From the NCBI GenBank assembly GCA_016934315.1, contig JAFGSY010000014.1, positions 62,001 through 126,000 of the forward strand: DNA of 64,000 nt, given 5' to 3'. Shown piece after piece: positions 8,844 through 18,159 of this stretch. The translations under genes were made by a program, and so were the position numbers. Each line of letters starts with the position of its first letter. Within the stretch, counting starts at the first letter, position 1. The notes under the pieces are model-generated. The model was not told the origin of the DNA, did no database searches, and saw only the letters and a list, made by a program, of their open reading frames with translations. The DNA comes from Candidatus Anaeroferrophillus wilburensis. GTDB lineage: Bacteria; Desulfobacterota; Anaeroferrophillalia; Anaeroferrophillales; Anaeroferrophillaceae.

Positions 8844-9593
8844 ATGAAAGTATTACGCAAGATTATTGAAATAGATGAAACATTATGCGACGGCTGCGGC
8901 CAGTGTGTGCCGGCCTGCGAAGAAGGGGCCATCCAGATTATTGACGGCAAAGCAAGAGTGGTGGCGGAAAAATACTGCGACGGCTTGGGGGCCTGCCTCG
9001 GGGAATGTCCCCAGGGGGCGATTTCCATTGTCGAACGGGTTGCCGAAGATTTTGACCCCGAAGCGGTGGAAGCTTATCTGGAAACCCTGGATCAGCATCC
9101 GCAGCCGGTGAGGCAAACGTTAGCCTGTGGCTGCCCCTCGACCCATCTGCAGACCTTTGAACCAAAAACCAGCTGCCAGGCCGCCAACCAGCCGCAAAGT
9201 CAGACAGCCGGCCACTCAGCCCTCGGCCACTGGCCGATACAGATCAAACTGATCCCGCCCCACGCACCTTTTTTGCAACAAGCCGATCTGCTGGTATTGG
9301 CCGATTGCGCCGCCGTTGCCTATGCCGCCCTGCACCAGGAGCTGCTCAAAGGCCGGGTGGTAATGATGGGCTGCCCCAAATTTGATGACGTTCCCGAATA
9401 CGTGGAAAAATTCACTGAGATTTTCCGGAAAAACGACATTAACAGTGTTACCGCGGTCACCATGGAAGTTCCCTGCTGTTCGGGCCTGCCGATGATGGTC
9501 AAAAACGGCATGGCAGCTGCCGGCAAAAAACTGCCGGTCACGATGCTGGTCATCGGCACCAACGGCACCCTGATGAAGAAGGAAGTCTTGTAA
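8844..9593 (+). CDS. ferredoxin-domain iron-sulfur protein, hcp-associated
   Basis: A 249-residue protein with an N-terminal two-cluster ferredoxin domain. The first motif, CDGCGQCVPACEEGA, is complete. The second, CDGLGACLGECPQGA, has Leu where the second Cys should be, so it may hold a three-Cys cluster. More cysteines follow in CGCPST, MMGCPKFDD and EVPCCSGLP, the last two in a predicted alpha/beta region that may bind another cluster. It probably delivers electrons to Hcp; gene order supports this but nothing in the sequence proves it. GGGAGAAAG precedes the ATG. Confidence 0.82.
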   Translation: MKVLRKIIEIDETLCDGCGQCVPACEEGAIQIIDGKARVVAEKYCDGLGACLGECPQGAISIVERVAEDFDPEAVEAYLETLDQHPQPVRQTLACGCPSTHLQTFEPKTSCQAANQPQSQTAGHSALGHWPIQIKLIPPHAPFLQQADLLVLADCAAVAYAALHQELLKGRVVMMGCPKFDDVPEYVEKFTEIFRKNDINSVTAVTMEVPCCSGLPMMVKNGMAAAGKKLPVTMLVIGTNGTLMKKEVL

Positions 9594-9729
9594 CCCAACA
9601 AGGCATTGAGGCTGCTTCCCCAGTCTGGCAAAGCCAAGCACCTGCTTTCGCTTTATTTACCCTTCAGTTTGCGCTATAGTTGCCGATATAGTAAGATGAA
9701 TAAGGCAAAGCAGAAGATGGGGGAGACGT

Positions 9730-12700
9730 TTGCTTATCAAGCGCAAAAGCATTGTCGGCCTGGTGTCAGCGGCCATGGTTCTTCTTATCAGCCTGGCAAT
9801 CGGCAGCCTCGGTTACCTGCTGATCAAGGGGAAATATGACCGTTTTAACCGGGAGATTGTCACCTTTCAGCATGAGTTTGCCGCTCAACAGAAAACCGAA
9901 TTAAAAAATCAGGTTGAGCAGGCGATTGAATTCATCGACTACAACCTTTCACAAACGCAGTCAAGAGGCCGTCAGCTCATTAAAGAACGGGTCTATGAAG
10001 CCCACCAGATCGCCACCGCCATTTACGAAACCTACAAAACTCGCTATAGTGCCCCCCAGATCCAAGAGATGATTATTACCGCCTTGCGGCCGATTCGATT
10101 TAACGACGGCCGGGGATACTATTTCATTCTTAATGACCAGGGGGTTTTCCTATCAGATCCCAACTTGCCGGAGGTGGAAGGGAAGAAACTTGCTGACCTA
10201 GGCGCCTACGGCAATGAGGATTTCATGGCGGCATTCTCCCGGATTGTCGGCACTGACAGCGAAGGCTTCGGCACCTACCACTTTCATCAACCGGGGCACA
10301 ACCCTAAGAAACAATGTCATAAGATATCGTTCATCAAATATTTCTCCCCTTATGGCTGGTACTTGGGCAGCGGTGAATACCTTGACCACCTGGAGGAATC
10401 GATCCAGAAGCAGGTTGCCGACTATCTCAACATCCACCGTTTCGGGGTTGACAACCAGAATTATGTTTTCGTTATCAAACTGCTCACTATTGCCGGCGGC
10501 AAAAATTTCGGCATCATGTACGCCAACGCCAGCCGGCCGGACCTGGTGGGTAAACCCATCTCCGATGACTACCCCGATGCGAAAGGAAAACTTTTTCGCC
10601 AAGAGTTTCTGCAGGGGCTGAGAGATAAGGGTGAATGTTATGTCACCTACTGGTATAAGACCATCGATAGTGAAAAACCCCTGCCGAAAACCTCCTTCTT
10701 CAAACTTGATCAAAAGGCCAACCTGATTGTTGCCGCCGGCGCCTACCATCCGGATATGGAAAAGATCATTGCCGGTAAAAGGCAGGAGCTGGCAGCCATG
10801 GTAAAACAGGATATTGTGCGGATATCGTTGATCCTGACAGCAATTTTCCTTACCCTGATGACTATTGCCCACCTGATCACCCGCAAAATCCGCCAGGAAT
10901 TTGCCGTGTTCACCTCTTTCTTCTCCAGGGCGGCCAGCAAGGATGAGAAAATTGCCAACCAGAATCTGTCCCTGCTGGAGTTCGAAACCCTGGCAACAGC
11001 GGCTAACCAGATGGTCGATGAACGCCGGCAGATTTTTGCTTCACTCAAAGATAGCGAAGAAAAATTCCGCGCCCTTGCCGACACCAGTCCATCGCCCATC
11101 TTCATCTACCAAGGGGAGCACTTCACCTATGTAAATCCTGCCACTTCACAGCTTACCGGCTATCCCCATGATGAATTGATGCAGATGAAACCGTGGGAGG
11201 TTGCCCATCCTGACATGCTCGATATGGTTCGGGAACGCGCCCAAAATCGGCTGGTGGGCGAAGATGTTATCACGCGCTATCCGATGAAGCTGCTGACCAA
11301 AGACGGTCAAATAAAGTGGATCGACTATACCGCTGCTCCCCTTATCTACCAGGGCAATCCGGCGGTCATCGGCAACGCTGCCGATATCACTGAAAGGGTG
11401 AAGGTCAAAGATGCCCTGCAGGCCGAAAAGGAACGCCTTTCGGTCATTTTGCGCAGCATCAATGACGGCCTCATTGTCACTGACCTTGAAGGCCGCATTA
11501 CGATGATCAATCAGGTGGCTGAACACCTCACCGGTTGGCCCCAGGCAATGGCAGTGAATCGGCCGCTGGCAGACATTTTTTCCCTGGTCAATGAAAAAAC
11601 CGGCATACCACTCCCTGACCCGGCAAGCCAGCTGCAGGAAACCGGCATCGTCAGTCAACAGAAAATCCAGGGGATGCTCATCTCCCGGAACGGCCAGGAA
11701 AAAATTATTGATTCAAGTGCCGCCCCACTGCGTGATCAAACCAGTACCATCATTGGCATCGTCATCGTTTTCAGGGATATCACCGAAAAAATTCAAAGCT
11801 GGCAAACCCTGCAAACGGCAAAAAACCTTGAATCCGTCGGTCTGCTGGCTGGCGGCATCGCCCATGATTTCAACAATCTGCTCACCTCCATTTATGGCAA
11901 TATCTCGCTGGCTAAAATGTCGTGTCCGGCCGAAAACAAGGCGACCATTTTTCTCGAAAAGACCGAACGGTCGCTCTCCCGGGCAACAGCCTTAACGAAG
12001 CAGCTGCTGACCTTTGCCAGGGGCGGTGCACCGGTCAAACAGATTGTTGATGTCAGATCACTGATAAAAGAAACCGCTGAATTCTGCCTGCGAGGGTCGC
12101 GCAGCAGGTTGCAACTGGAATTGCCCGATAATCTCTGGCCTACGGAGGTGGATCCTGACCAGTTCAGTCAGATTATCAACAACCTGGTTTTCAATGCCAA
12201 CCAGTCAATGCCCGAAGGAGGTCGCTTAACCATCAGTGCTGCCAACCTCATCATCGAGGCCGCCAACATCTACGGTCTGGCGGCCGGCAAGTACATCCAG
12301 GTGCGGGTTGCCGATCAGGGAATCGGCATCCCCAAAGAGCACCTGGGGAAAATTTTTACGCCCTACTTCACCACCAAACAGGAAGGCAGCGGTTTGGGAC
12401 TGGCAACCATCTATTCGATTATCAAAAACCATTACGGCCATATAACCGTGGACTCAAAAATTGGCGAGGGGTCAACCTTCACCCTCTTTGTGCCGGCCGC
12501 AAACCAACAACCAGAAGGAATTAGGGAATCACAGGATGCCATCCTCCAGCCAGCCTCCGGCAGAATCCTGATTATGGATGATGACCAGATAATCCAGGAA
12601 GTCGGCGGTGAAATGCTTCAACTCCTGGGATATAGCGTCGATTATGCTGACGACGGTCAGCAGGCAGTGGGAAAGTACCGGCAGTCATTGGCAGATGGTT

Positions 12701-12969
12701 CACCCTTTGATCTGGTGATCATGGACCTGACAATTCCCGGAGGCATGGGCGGCAAAGAAGCCATTGCTGCCCTGCTGGACATTGATCCCCATGCCAAGGC
12801 GATCGTCAGCAGCGGCTATTCGCAGGATGATGTGATGGCAAACTTCAAGGATTATGGTTTTCAAGGGGTTGTGGCAAAGCCCTATATCATCAGTGAACTG
12901 GCCAAGGTGGTCCAGGCGGTCATCAACGATGGCAAAGGCAATAGCCCTAACCAACCGGGGCTGACATGA
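9730..12969 (+). CDS. membrane hybrid sensor histidine kinase (Cache-PAS-PAS-HisKA-HATPase-REC)
   Basis: 1079 residues. Order: transmembrane helix (about 7-33), a large periplasmic double-Cache-like sensor (about 38-350, with GRGYYFILNDQG and SPYGWYLGSGEY), a second helix (about 358-383), two PAS domains (about 440-690), HisKA with LAGGIAHDFNNLL (phospho-His near 711), an ATPase domain with GIGIPKEHLGKIF and GSGLGLATI, and a receiver with LVIMDLTIPGG (phospho-Asp near 998). A TTG start at 9730 is chosen: GGGGGAGA lies just upstream and the first ATG in frame would cut into the first helix. No output regulator is adjacent, so the target is unknown. Confidence 0.9.
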   Translation: MLIKRKSIVGLVSAAMVLLISLAIGSLGYLLIKGKYDRFNREIVTFQHEFAAQQKTELKNQVEQAIEFIDYNLSQTQSRGRQLIKERVYEAHQIATAIYETYKTRYSAPQIQEMIITALRPIRFNDGRGYYFILNDQGVFLSDPNLPEVEGKKLADLGAYGNEDFMAAFSRIVGTDSEGFGTYHFHQPGHNPKKQCHKISFIKYFSPYGWYLGSGEYLDHLEESIQKQVADYLNIHRFGVDNQNYVFVIKLLTIAGGKNFGIMYANASRPDLVGKPISDDYPDAKGKLFRQEFLQGLRDKGECYVTYWYKTIDSEKPLPKTSFFKLDQKANLIVAAGAYHPDMEKIIAGKRQELAAMVKQDIVRISLILTAIFLTLMTIAHLITRKIRQEFAVFTSFFSRAASKDEKIANQNLSLLEFETLATAANQMVDERRQIFASLKDSEEKFRALADTSPSPIFIYQGEHFTYVNPATSQLTGYPHDELMQMKPWEVAHPDMLDMVRERAQNRLVGEDVITRYPMKLLTKDGQIKWIDYTAAPLIYQGNPAVIGNAADITERVKVKDALQAEKERLSVILRSINDGLIVTDLEGRITMINQVAEHLTGWPQAMAVNRPLADIFSLVNEKTGIPLPDPASQLQETGIVSQQKIQGMLISRNGQEKIIDSSAAPLRDQTSTIIGIVIVFRDITEKIQSWQTLQTAKNLESVGLLAGGIAHDFNNLLTSIYGNISLAKMSCPAENKATIFLEKTERSLSRATALTKQLLTFARGGAPVKQIVDVRSLIKETAEFCLRGSRSRLQLELPDNLWPTEVDPDQFSQIINNLVFNANQSMPEGGRLTISAANLIIEAANIYGLAAGKYIQVRVADQGIGIPKEHLGKIFTPYFTTKQEGSGLGLATIYSIIKNHYGHITVDSKIGEGSTFTLFVPAANQQPEGIRESQDAILQPASGRILIMDDDQIIQEVGGEMLQLLGYSVDYADDGQQAVGKYRQSLADGSPFDLVIMDLTIPGGMGGKEAIAALLDIDPHAKAIVSSGYSQDDVMANFKDYGFQGVVAKPYIISELAKVVQAVINDGKGNSPNQPGLT

Positions 12970-13030
12970 ACAATGACAGCCTAATCAGCTGTTTTTTACA
13001 CATGTAGTAACCATATCTACAGGAATAAGC

Positions 13031-13708
13031 ATGTTTACCTATGAGACCATCACCTACCGACTGCTGGTTGCCTGCCTCTGCGGTGCCCTCATCGGCATTG
13101 AACGGGAGCGACATGGCCGGGCTGCCGGCCTGAGAACCCATTTCATGGTCGCATTAGGTTCCGCAACCATTATGATCATGTCACTGATGATTCTGGACCT
13201 GCACAAGGCTTCTGCCAACAGCAGCATTCTCCGTATCGACCCCGGCCGGATTGCCGCCCAGGTCATCACCGGCATCGGCTTTCTCGGCGCCGGGGCAATC
13301 ATCCACACCAAACGCCTGATCAGCGGCTTGACGACGGCCGCATGTCTCTGGGTGGCAGCCAGCATTGGTCTGGCGGCAGGCATGGGACACTTTTTCCTCG
13401 CCGGCATGGCAACTGTTTTAAGCCTGTTCAGCCTTTACCTGCTGAAGGGGTTTGAGCACCTCATCCCCAAGGACCGCTACCATACCATTGAGCTCACCTG
13501 CCACTACCACCCGCAGCTGCTTGAAGTCATCGAAAACATGATGGCCGCCCACCAGATTAAAATCATCTCTTTCGGCTACAGCCATGACATGGAAAACAAT
13601 CTGCTGGTGGTCACCATTGAAATCCGCCTCACCCAGACCCGGTTGCCACAGGGACTCCTGGACCAGCTGCACGAAGACAACCATATCCTGAAAGTTGTCT
13701 GGCAGTAG
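13031..13708 (+). CDS. MgtC/SapB-family membrane protein
   Basis: 225 residues. The N-terminal two thirds match MgtC/SapB: LVACLCGALIGIERERHGR, GLRTHFMVALGSA, and the signature VITGIGFLGAGAII followed by GLTTAACLWVAASIGLAAG. About four to five membrane helices are followed by a soluble ACT-like C-terminal domain. MgtC-like proteins are linked to Mg limitation and to modulation of ATP synthase, but the function of the wider family is not settled. It stands alone between the sensor kinase and cysK. Confidence 0.88.
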   Translation: MFTYETITYRLLVACLCGALIGIERERHGRAAGLRTHFMVALGSATIMIMSLMILDLHKASANSSILRIDPGRIAAQVITGIGFLGAGAIIHTKRLISGLTTAACLWVAASIGLAAGMGHFFLAGMATVLSLFSLYLLKGFEHLIPKDRYHTIELTCHYHPQLLEVIENMMAAHQIKIISFGYSHDMENNLLVVTIEIRLTQTRLPQGLLDQLHEDNHILKVVWQ

Positions 13709-13825
13709 GAAACGACGACAGCCGTCCCTTCGCGGTTCTTCCCATCATCAAAGGTAATGATCAGCTGACGTTGTCAGCGCCCTTTCCTCATCGCAAGCTC
13801 TCCTCGGCACACTGCGGAAAAATAT

Positions 13826-13854
13826 TTGACAAAAAACATCAAGTTTATTATGTT
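13826..13854 (+). promoter_or_regulatory. candidate promoter of the cysK-nifU-nifS-cysE operon
   Basis: TTGACA (13826-13831) and TATGTT (13849-13854) are separated by 17 bp, about 80 bases before cysK. A direct repeat GTTTATTAT/GTTTATTAC (13843-13860) overlaps the -10 element and may be a regulator site. Confidence 0.5.
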
Positions 13855-13930
13855 TATTACAATAGAAAGATCAAAGGTGCGGGGTTGTGTCCGCCCTGCC
13901 CGCCCACAGGCGATAAGGGAGAAAATCACC

Positions 13931-14857
13931 ATGAAGATTGCCAACACGCTCACGGAACTGACCGGCAACACCCCCTTGGTCCGGCTGGGGACCCTGTCCG
14001 GGGAATGCGGTGCTCAGATCATTGCCAAACTGGAGTCCTTCAATCCCCTTTCCTGCGTCAAAGACCGCATCGCGGTGGCCATGATCGATGCCGCCGAACA
14101 GAGCGGCGGTTTGCAACCCGGCGGGCTGATAGTTGAACCCACCAGTGGCAACACCGGCATCGGCCTGGCTTTTGTCGCCGCCGCCCGGGGTTACCGGCTC
14201 ATCCTGACCATGCCGGATACCATGAGTATTGAACGACGTCAGCTGCTGGTCACCCTTGGGGCTGAAGTCATCCTCACCCCGGGAGCCCAGGGGATGCAGG
14301 GAGCGGTAACCAGGGCTGAAGAAATCCACCGGCAGCAGCCGGGCAGCATCATGCCGCAACAATTTCTCAACCCGGCCAACCCGGAAATTCACCGTCAGAC
14401 AACAGCGCTGGAAATCTGGCGTGATACGGAAGGCCAGCTTGATATCCTGGTGGCCGGCGTCGGCACCGGGGGTACGATCACCGGCTGCGGTGAAGTGCTG
14501 AAGGAAAAAAATCCAGCCATCCAGATCATTGCCGTTGAACCGGAAGAATCTGCGGTCCTGTCCGGCAACCCCCCGGGAGCTCACCGAATCCAGGGAATTG
14601 GTGCCGGTTTCGTACCCCAGGTATTAAACCGCGAGCTTCTCGATGAGATCGTCCAGATTTCCTCCGATGAGGCGGCCGGCATGACCAGGAAACTGGCCCG
14701 CACCGAGGGAATCCTGGCGGGGATTTCGTCCGGTGCCGCTGCCCTGGCTGCCTTACGGATTGGCAAGCGGCCGGAAAACCGGGGAAAAATGATTGTCACC
14801 ATCTTTCCTGATACCGGTGAACGCTACCTGTCCACCTGGATTTTCACCGAATCATAG
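13931..14857 (+). CDS. cysK: cysteine synthase (O-acetylserine sulfhydrylase)
   Basis: 308 residues, usual length for CysK. Landmarks: [10 protein letters not shown] at the N-terminus, [10 protein letters not shown] with the PLP-binding Lys, [13 protein letters not shown], the phosphate-binding [10 protein letters not shown], and [12 protein letters not shown] near the C-terminus. It makes cysteine from O-acetylserine and sulfide with PLP. ATG 13931 is chosen over upstream codons because AAGGGAGAAA precedes it and the family starts there. It begins an operon that supplies O-acetylserine (cysE) and spends cysteine on Fe-S clusters (nifS, nifU). Confidence 0.96.
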   Translation: MKIANTLTELTGNTPLVRLGTLSGECGAQIIAKLESFNPLSCVKDRIAVAMIDAAEQSGGLQPGGLIVEPTSGNTGIGLAFVAAARGYRLILTMPDTMSIERRQLLVTLGAEVILTPGAQGMQGAVTRAEEIHRQQPGSIMPQQFLNPANPEIHRQTTALEIWRDTEGQLDILVAGVGTGGTITGCGEVLKEKNPAIQIIAVEPEESAVLSGNPPGAHRIQGIGAGFVPQVLNRELLDEIVQISSDEAAGMTRKLARTEGILAGISSGAAALAALRIGKRPENRGKMIVTIFPDTGERYLSTWIFTES

Positions 14858-14945
14858 GGACATTGCTAAATCTTTTTTGGACAAGATTTACAAGATATGA
14901 TAGTTTTTCCCCAGAACCATCACTTATTTTTTGGAGAGCAAAACT

Positions 14946-15770
14946 ATGTGGGAATACACCGATAAAGTGAGAGAACACTTCCTCAACCCTAAGAATGTCG
15001 GGGAGATTGAACATCCGGATGGCGTCGGCGACGTGGGTTCCATTGCCTGCGGTGATGCCCTGCATCTGACCTTTAAACTGGATGATCAGGGTCGGATAGC
15101 TGATGCCAAATTCAAAACCTTTGGCTGTGCCAGTGCCATCGCTTCCGCCTCGGCGCTCACCGAGTTGATCAAGGGGAAGACCCTGGAAGAAGCGGAAAAG
15201 ATCACCAACCAGGAAATTGCCAACTACCTGGGCGGCCTGCCAAAGGAAAAAATGCACTGCTCGGTCATGGGCCAGGAAGCCCTGGAACAGGCGATTGCTT
15301 CTTATCGTGGAACCCCCACTAAGGAGGTTGAAGGTACGGTTGTCTGTGAGTGCTTCGGGGTAACCGACCTGGAAATTGAGCGGGCGGTGCGGGAAAACAG
15401 CCTGAAATCCGTTGAGGATGTCACCAACTACACCAAGGCCGGCGGCGGCTGTGAACGCTGCCATGGGGCAATTCTGGAGCTGATTGCCAAAATCCAGGGG
15501 GAGACGGTTCCTGAAGCGCCAAAGCCGCTCACCAATATCCAGAAAATCAAATTGATTGAAGAAACCATTGAACGGGAGATCCGCCCTTCTCTCCGGCAGG
15601 ATGGCGGCAACATCGAGCTGGTGGATGTCATCGGCAACCGGGTTCAGGTGGCCACTCGGGGGGCCTGCGCCTCCTGCCCTTCAGCACCAATCACCATGAA
15701 AAATCTGGTGGAAGCTAAATTGCGTGAGTTTGTCTCTCCGGATCTGGTGGTTGAGGAGGTTTCCTCATGA
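14946..15770 (+). CDS. nifU: NifU-type Fe-S cluster scaffold
   Basis: 274 residues with the full three-domain NifU layout. The IscU-like domain (1 to about 125) has Cys in SIACGDA, TFGCASA and MHCSVMG. The middle [2Fe-2S] domain has CECFGV and CERCHGA. The C-terminal Nfu domain has GACASCPSAPITM. It builds Fe-S clusters from sulfur supplied by NifS. ATG 14946 is preferred over an in-frame TTG five codons earlier, because GGAGAG lies before it. It overlaps nifS by 4 bases (ATGA), typical of coupled translation. No nitrogenase genes are nearby, so it serves general Fe-S assembly. Confidence 0.95.
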   Translation: MWEYTDKVREHFLNPKNVGEIEHPDGVGDVGSIACGDALHLTFKLDDQGRIADAKFKTFGCASAIASASALTELIKGKTLEEAEKITNQEIANYLGGLPKEKMHCSVMGQEALEQAIASYRGTPTKEVEGTVVCECFGVTDLEIERAVRENSLKSVEDVTNYTKAGGGCERCHGAILELIAKIQGETVPEAPKPLTNIQKIKLIEETIEREIRPSLRQDGGNIELVDVIGNRVQVATRGACASCPSAPITMKNLVEAKLREFVSPDLVVEEVSS

Positions 15771-16948
15771 CTCCGGTCTATGTCGACAACAACGCCACCA
15801 CCCAGGTCGCCCCGGAAGTTTTGGCAACCATGCTGCCCTATTTTCGTGAATACTACGGCAACCCTTCCAGCATGCATAATTTTGGCGGCCAGGTTGGGCC
15901 AAAGGTTCGCCAGGCCCGACAGCAGGTGGCCGAGCTCATCGGCGCTGCAGCCGACGAAATCATCTTTACCAGCTGCGGCTCCGAAAGTGACAACACCGCC
16001 ATTCGATCGGCCCTCTCCTGCTATCCTGAACGGCGCCACATCGTCATCAGCCGGGTGGAACACCCGGCTATCAGATCATTGGGTACCACCCTGGCCAAGC
16101 AGGGCTACCGAGTCACTGAAATACCGGTTGACAGCCGCGGGCACCTGGATATGGCGCGACTGCAGGAAAGCCTGACCCCTGATACAGCCATTGTTTCCAT
16201 CATGTGGGCCAATAATGAAACCGGAGTGATCTTTCCCATCGAAGAGATTGCCGAGCTGGTTCATCGCCAGGGGATCATGTTCCATACCGATGCCGTCCAG
16301 GCGGTGGGTAAAATCCCCATCAACCTGCGCCAGACTCCCATTGACATGCTTTCCCTTTCCGGACACAAGCTCCATGCTCCCAAGGGAACCGGGGCCCTCT
16401 ACGTTCGCAAGGGGACAAAGTTCTCCCCCTTCCTGATTGGCGGCCACCAGGAACGGGGCCGGCGGGCCGGAACCGAAAATGTTCCAGGCATTATCGGCCT
16501 GGGCAGGGGATGTCAGCTGGCGGCTGATAACCTTGAGCGGGAAAACACCTTCGTCAGGGAACTGCGTGATCACCTGGAGCATGAGCTCCTGCGCCTGGTT
16601 CCCAACGCGGTCGTCAATGGCGACCACGATCAGCGGCTGCCGAACACCAGCAATATCAGCTTCGAGTTTGTCGAGGGAGAGAGCATCCTGCTGATGCTTA
16701 ATGAGTTCAATATCTGCGCCTCTTCAGGATCAGCCTGCACCTCCGGCTCGCTGGAACCATCCCATGTCATCCGCGCCATGGGGGTTCCTTTTACCATGGC
16801 CCACGGCTCCATCCGTTTTAGCCTCAGCGTCTACAATACCCGGGAAGAAATTGATTTCATCATTGACAAGCTGCCGCCGATTATTGAACGGTTACGCCTC
16901 ATGTCACCTTTCGGCAATTCCGGGGTAAAAGCCTGCACCTGTCAATAA
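15767..16948 (+). CDS. nifS: cysteine desulfurase NifS
   Basis: 393 residues of the class V aminotransferase fold. Seen: VYVDNNATTQVAPEV at the N-terminus, ISRVEHPA, IMWANNETG, FHTDAVQAVGK, the PLP-lysine in LSGHKLHAPKG, GRRAGTENV, and the active-site Cys in SSGSACTSGS. It takes sulfur from cysteine as a persulfide for NifU. Translationally coupled to nifU and 44 bases before cysE. The C-terminus (VKACTCQ) carries two extra Cys that are not part of the usual active site. Confidence 0.96.
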   Translation: MTPVYVDNNATTQVAPEVLATMLPYFREYYGNPSSMHNFGGQVGPKVRQARQQVAELIGAAADEIIFTSCGSESDNTAIRSALSCYPERRHIVISRVEHPAIRSLGTTLAKQGYRVTEIPVDSRGHLDMARLQESLTPDTAIVSIMWANNETGVIFPIEEIAELVHRQGIMFHTDAVQAVGKIPINLRQTPIDMLSLSGHKLHAPKGTGALYVRKGTKFSPFLIGGHQERGRRAGTENVPGIIGLGRGCQLAADNLERENTFVRELRDHLEHELLRLVPNAVVNGDHDQRLPNTSNISFEFVEGESILLMLNEFNICASSGSACTSGSLEPSHVIRAMGVPFTMAHGSIRFSLSVYNTREEIDFIIDKLPPIIERLRLMSPFGNSGVKACTCQ

Positions 16949-16992
16949 ACACCGGATGACAGATCCCCACGATCTGGGAAGGGGTAAAGAGT

Positions 16993-17949
16993 ATGAACGA
17001 CGTTTCCACTCCGGAGCAGTGCATCAACCGGCTGGAGATCTCCGGCCAGTACCGTCAGGAGATCCCGGCGGTTGTCGAGCAGCTGGTGGAAACCTGCAAA
17101 AGCGGGGAGTGCTATGAACACCTGGCTCCGGAACCGATTCCTTCCCGCGAGGCGACCATCGCCATCATCCACCAAACCAGAAAAATCCTCTTCCCCGGCT
17201 ATTTTACCCGCTTGCGGATCGACCCGGTCAATATCGAGTATTACCTTGGCCAGGAAGTATCCACCCTCCACGAGATGCTCACCGAGCAGATTATCCTGGC
17301 GGTACGGCACAACTGCCTCCGCTACCATGAATCGTGCAGTCAATGCGAGGTCCGCGGCCACGAAGCTGCCCTGGCCTTTGTCCGGGAGCTTCCCCAGCTG
17401 CGGACCATGCTGGCTGAAGATGTGCGGGCGTCCATGGAAGGCGACCCGGCGGCCCAGAGCATCGATGAAGTGATTTTCAGCTATCCGGGACTGTTTGCGA
17501 TCACCATCTATCGTCTGGCCCACCTGCTGCGCCATCTTGACGTTCCCCTGCTGCCGCGGATGATGACTGAATATGCCCACAGCAAAACCGGCATCGACAT
17601 CAATCCTGGTGCCCATATCGGCGACTATTTTTTCATCGACCACGGTACCGGCATCGTCATCGGCGAAACCACGACAATCGGCAGCCGGGTAAGAATCTAC
17701 CAGGGGGTCACCCTGGGAGCCCTGTCACTGCCAAAAGATGCCGGCATCAGCCTGCGCAATCAGAAGCGCCACCCCACCATTGAAGACGATGTCATCATCT
17801 ATTCAGGCGCCACCATCCTGGGAGGGGAGACGGTCATTGGTGCCCGCTCGGTCATTGGCGGCAACGTCTGGATCACCCAGTCCGTCCCTCCGGACACCAA
17901 GGTGCTGCTGAAAAATCCTGAGTTGGTTCACTGTACCAATGACAGCTGA
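16993..17949 (+). CDS. cysE: serine O-acetyltransferase
   Basis: 318 residues. An N-terminal helical region (1 to about 175), including the segment from RNE-like helices to SYPGLFAITIYRLAHLL, precedes a left-handed beta-helix of hexapeptide repeats. The active-site region is FFIDHGTGIVIGETTTIG, followed by GVTLGALS and RHPTIEDDVIIYSGATILGG. It makes O-acetylserine for CysK, last gene of cysK-nifU-nifS-cysE. The N-terminal part is longer than in short EpsC-type enzymes and resembles SAT forms common in anaerobes. GGAAGGGG precedes the ATG. Confidence 0.94.
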   Translation: MNDVSTPEQCINRLEISGQYRQEIPAVVEQLVETCKSGECYEHLAPEPIPSREATIAIIHQTRKILFPGYFTRLRIDPVNIEYYLGQEVSTLHEMLTEQIILAVRHNCLRYHESCSQCEVRGHEAALAFVRELPQLRTMLAEDVRASMEGDPAAQSIDEVIFSYPGLFAITIYRLAHLLRHLDVPLLPRMMTEYAHSKTGIDINPGAHIGDYFFIDHGTGIVIGETTTIGSRVRIYQGVTLGALSLPKDAGISLRNQKRHPTIEDDVIIYSGATILGGETVIGARSVIGGNVWITQSVPPDTKVLLKNPELVHCTNDS

Positions 17950-18067
17950 GCAGCGGCCGCCAACCCTCTCCAACCATCACTGACTGCTTCTTCGCCCCTG
18001 TTTGACATCCACACCAGCCGGGCTATACTACCTTCTATACCGTCATGGTGCTGATTTTTTCAAAACC

Positions 18068-18081
18068 TTGACTTAGATCAA
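18068..18081. promoter_or_regulatory. CRP/FNR-type site upstream of the MetE-like gene
   Basis: TTGACTTAGATCAA is a near-perfect FNR/HcpR-type palindrome about 80 bases before the gene start. It shares TTGACTTA with the site in front of hcp at 6199-6212. Confidence 0.55.
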
Positions 18082-18159
18082 TGTTTTAGTTTGGCTACTG
18101 TGTCAACTGTAGCAGGAGTCGGAAGGCCCCCCCCAACCTCATTCACCCGGAGATTTACT

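Noticed and set aside
9606-9839. Short open frame overlapping the sensor kinase start
   Set aside because: It overlaps the kinase in another frame and has no family; the kinase with its TTG start and first membrane helix explains the region.
14946-16948. Nitrogen fixation locus suggested by nifU and nifS
   Set aside because: No nifHDK or cofactor genes are present; the pair sits in a cysteine operon and serves general Fe-S assembly.
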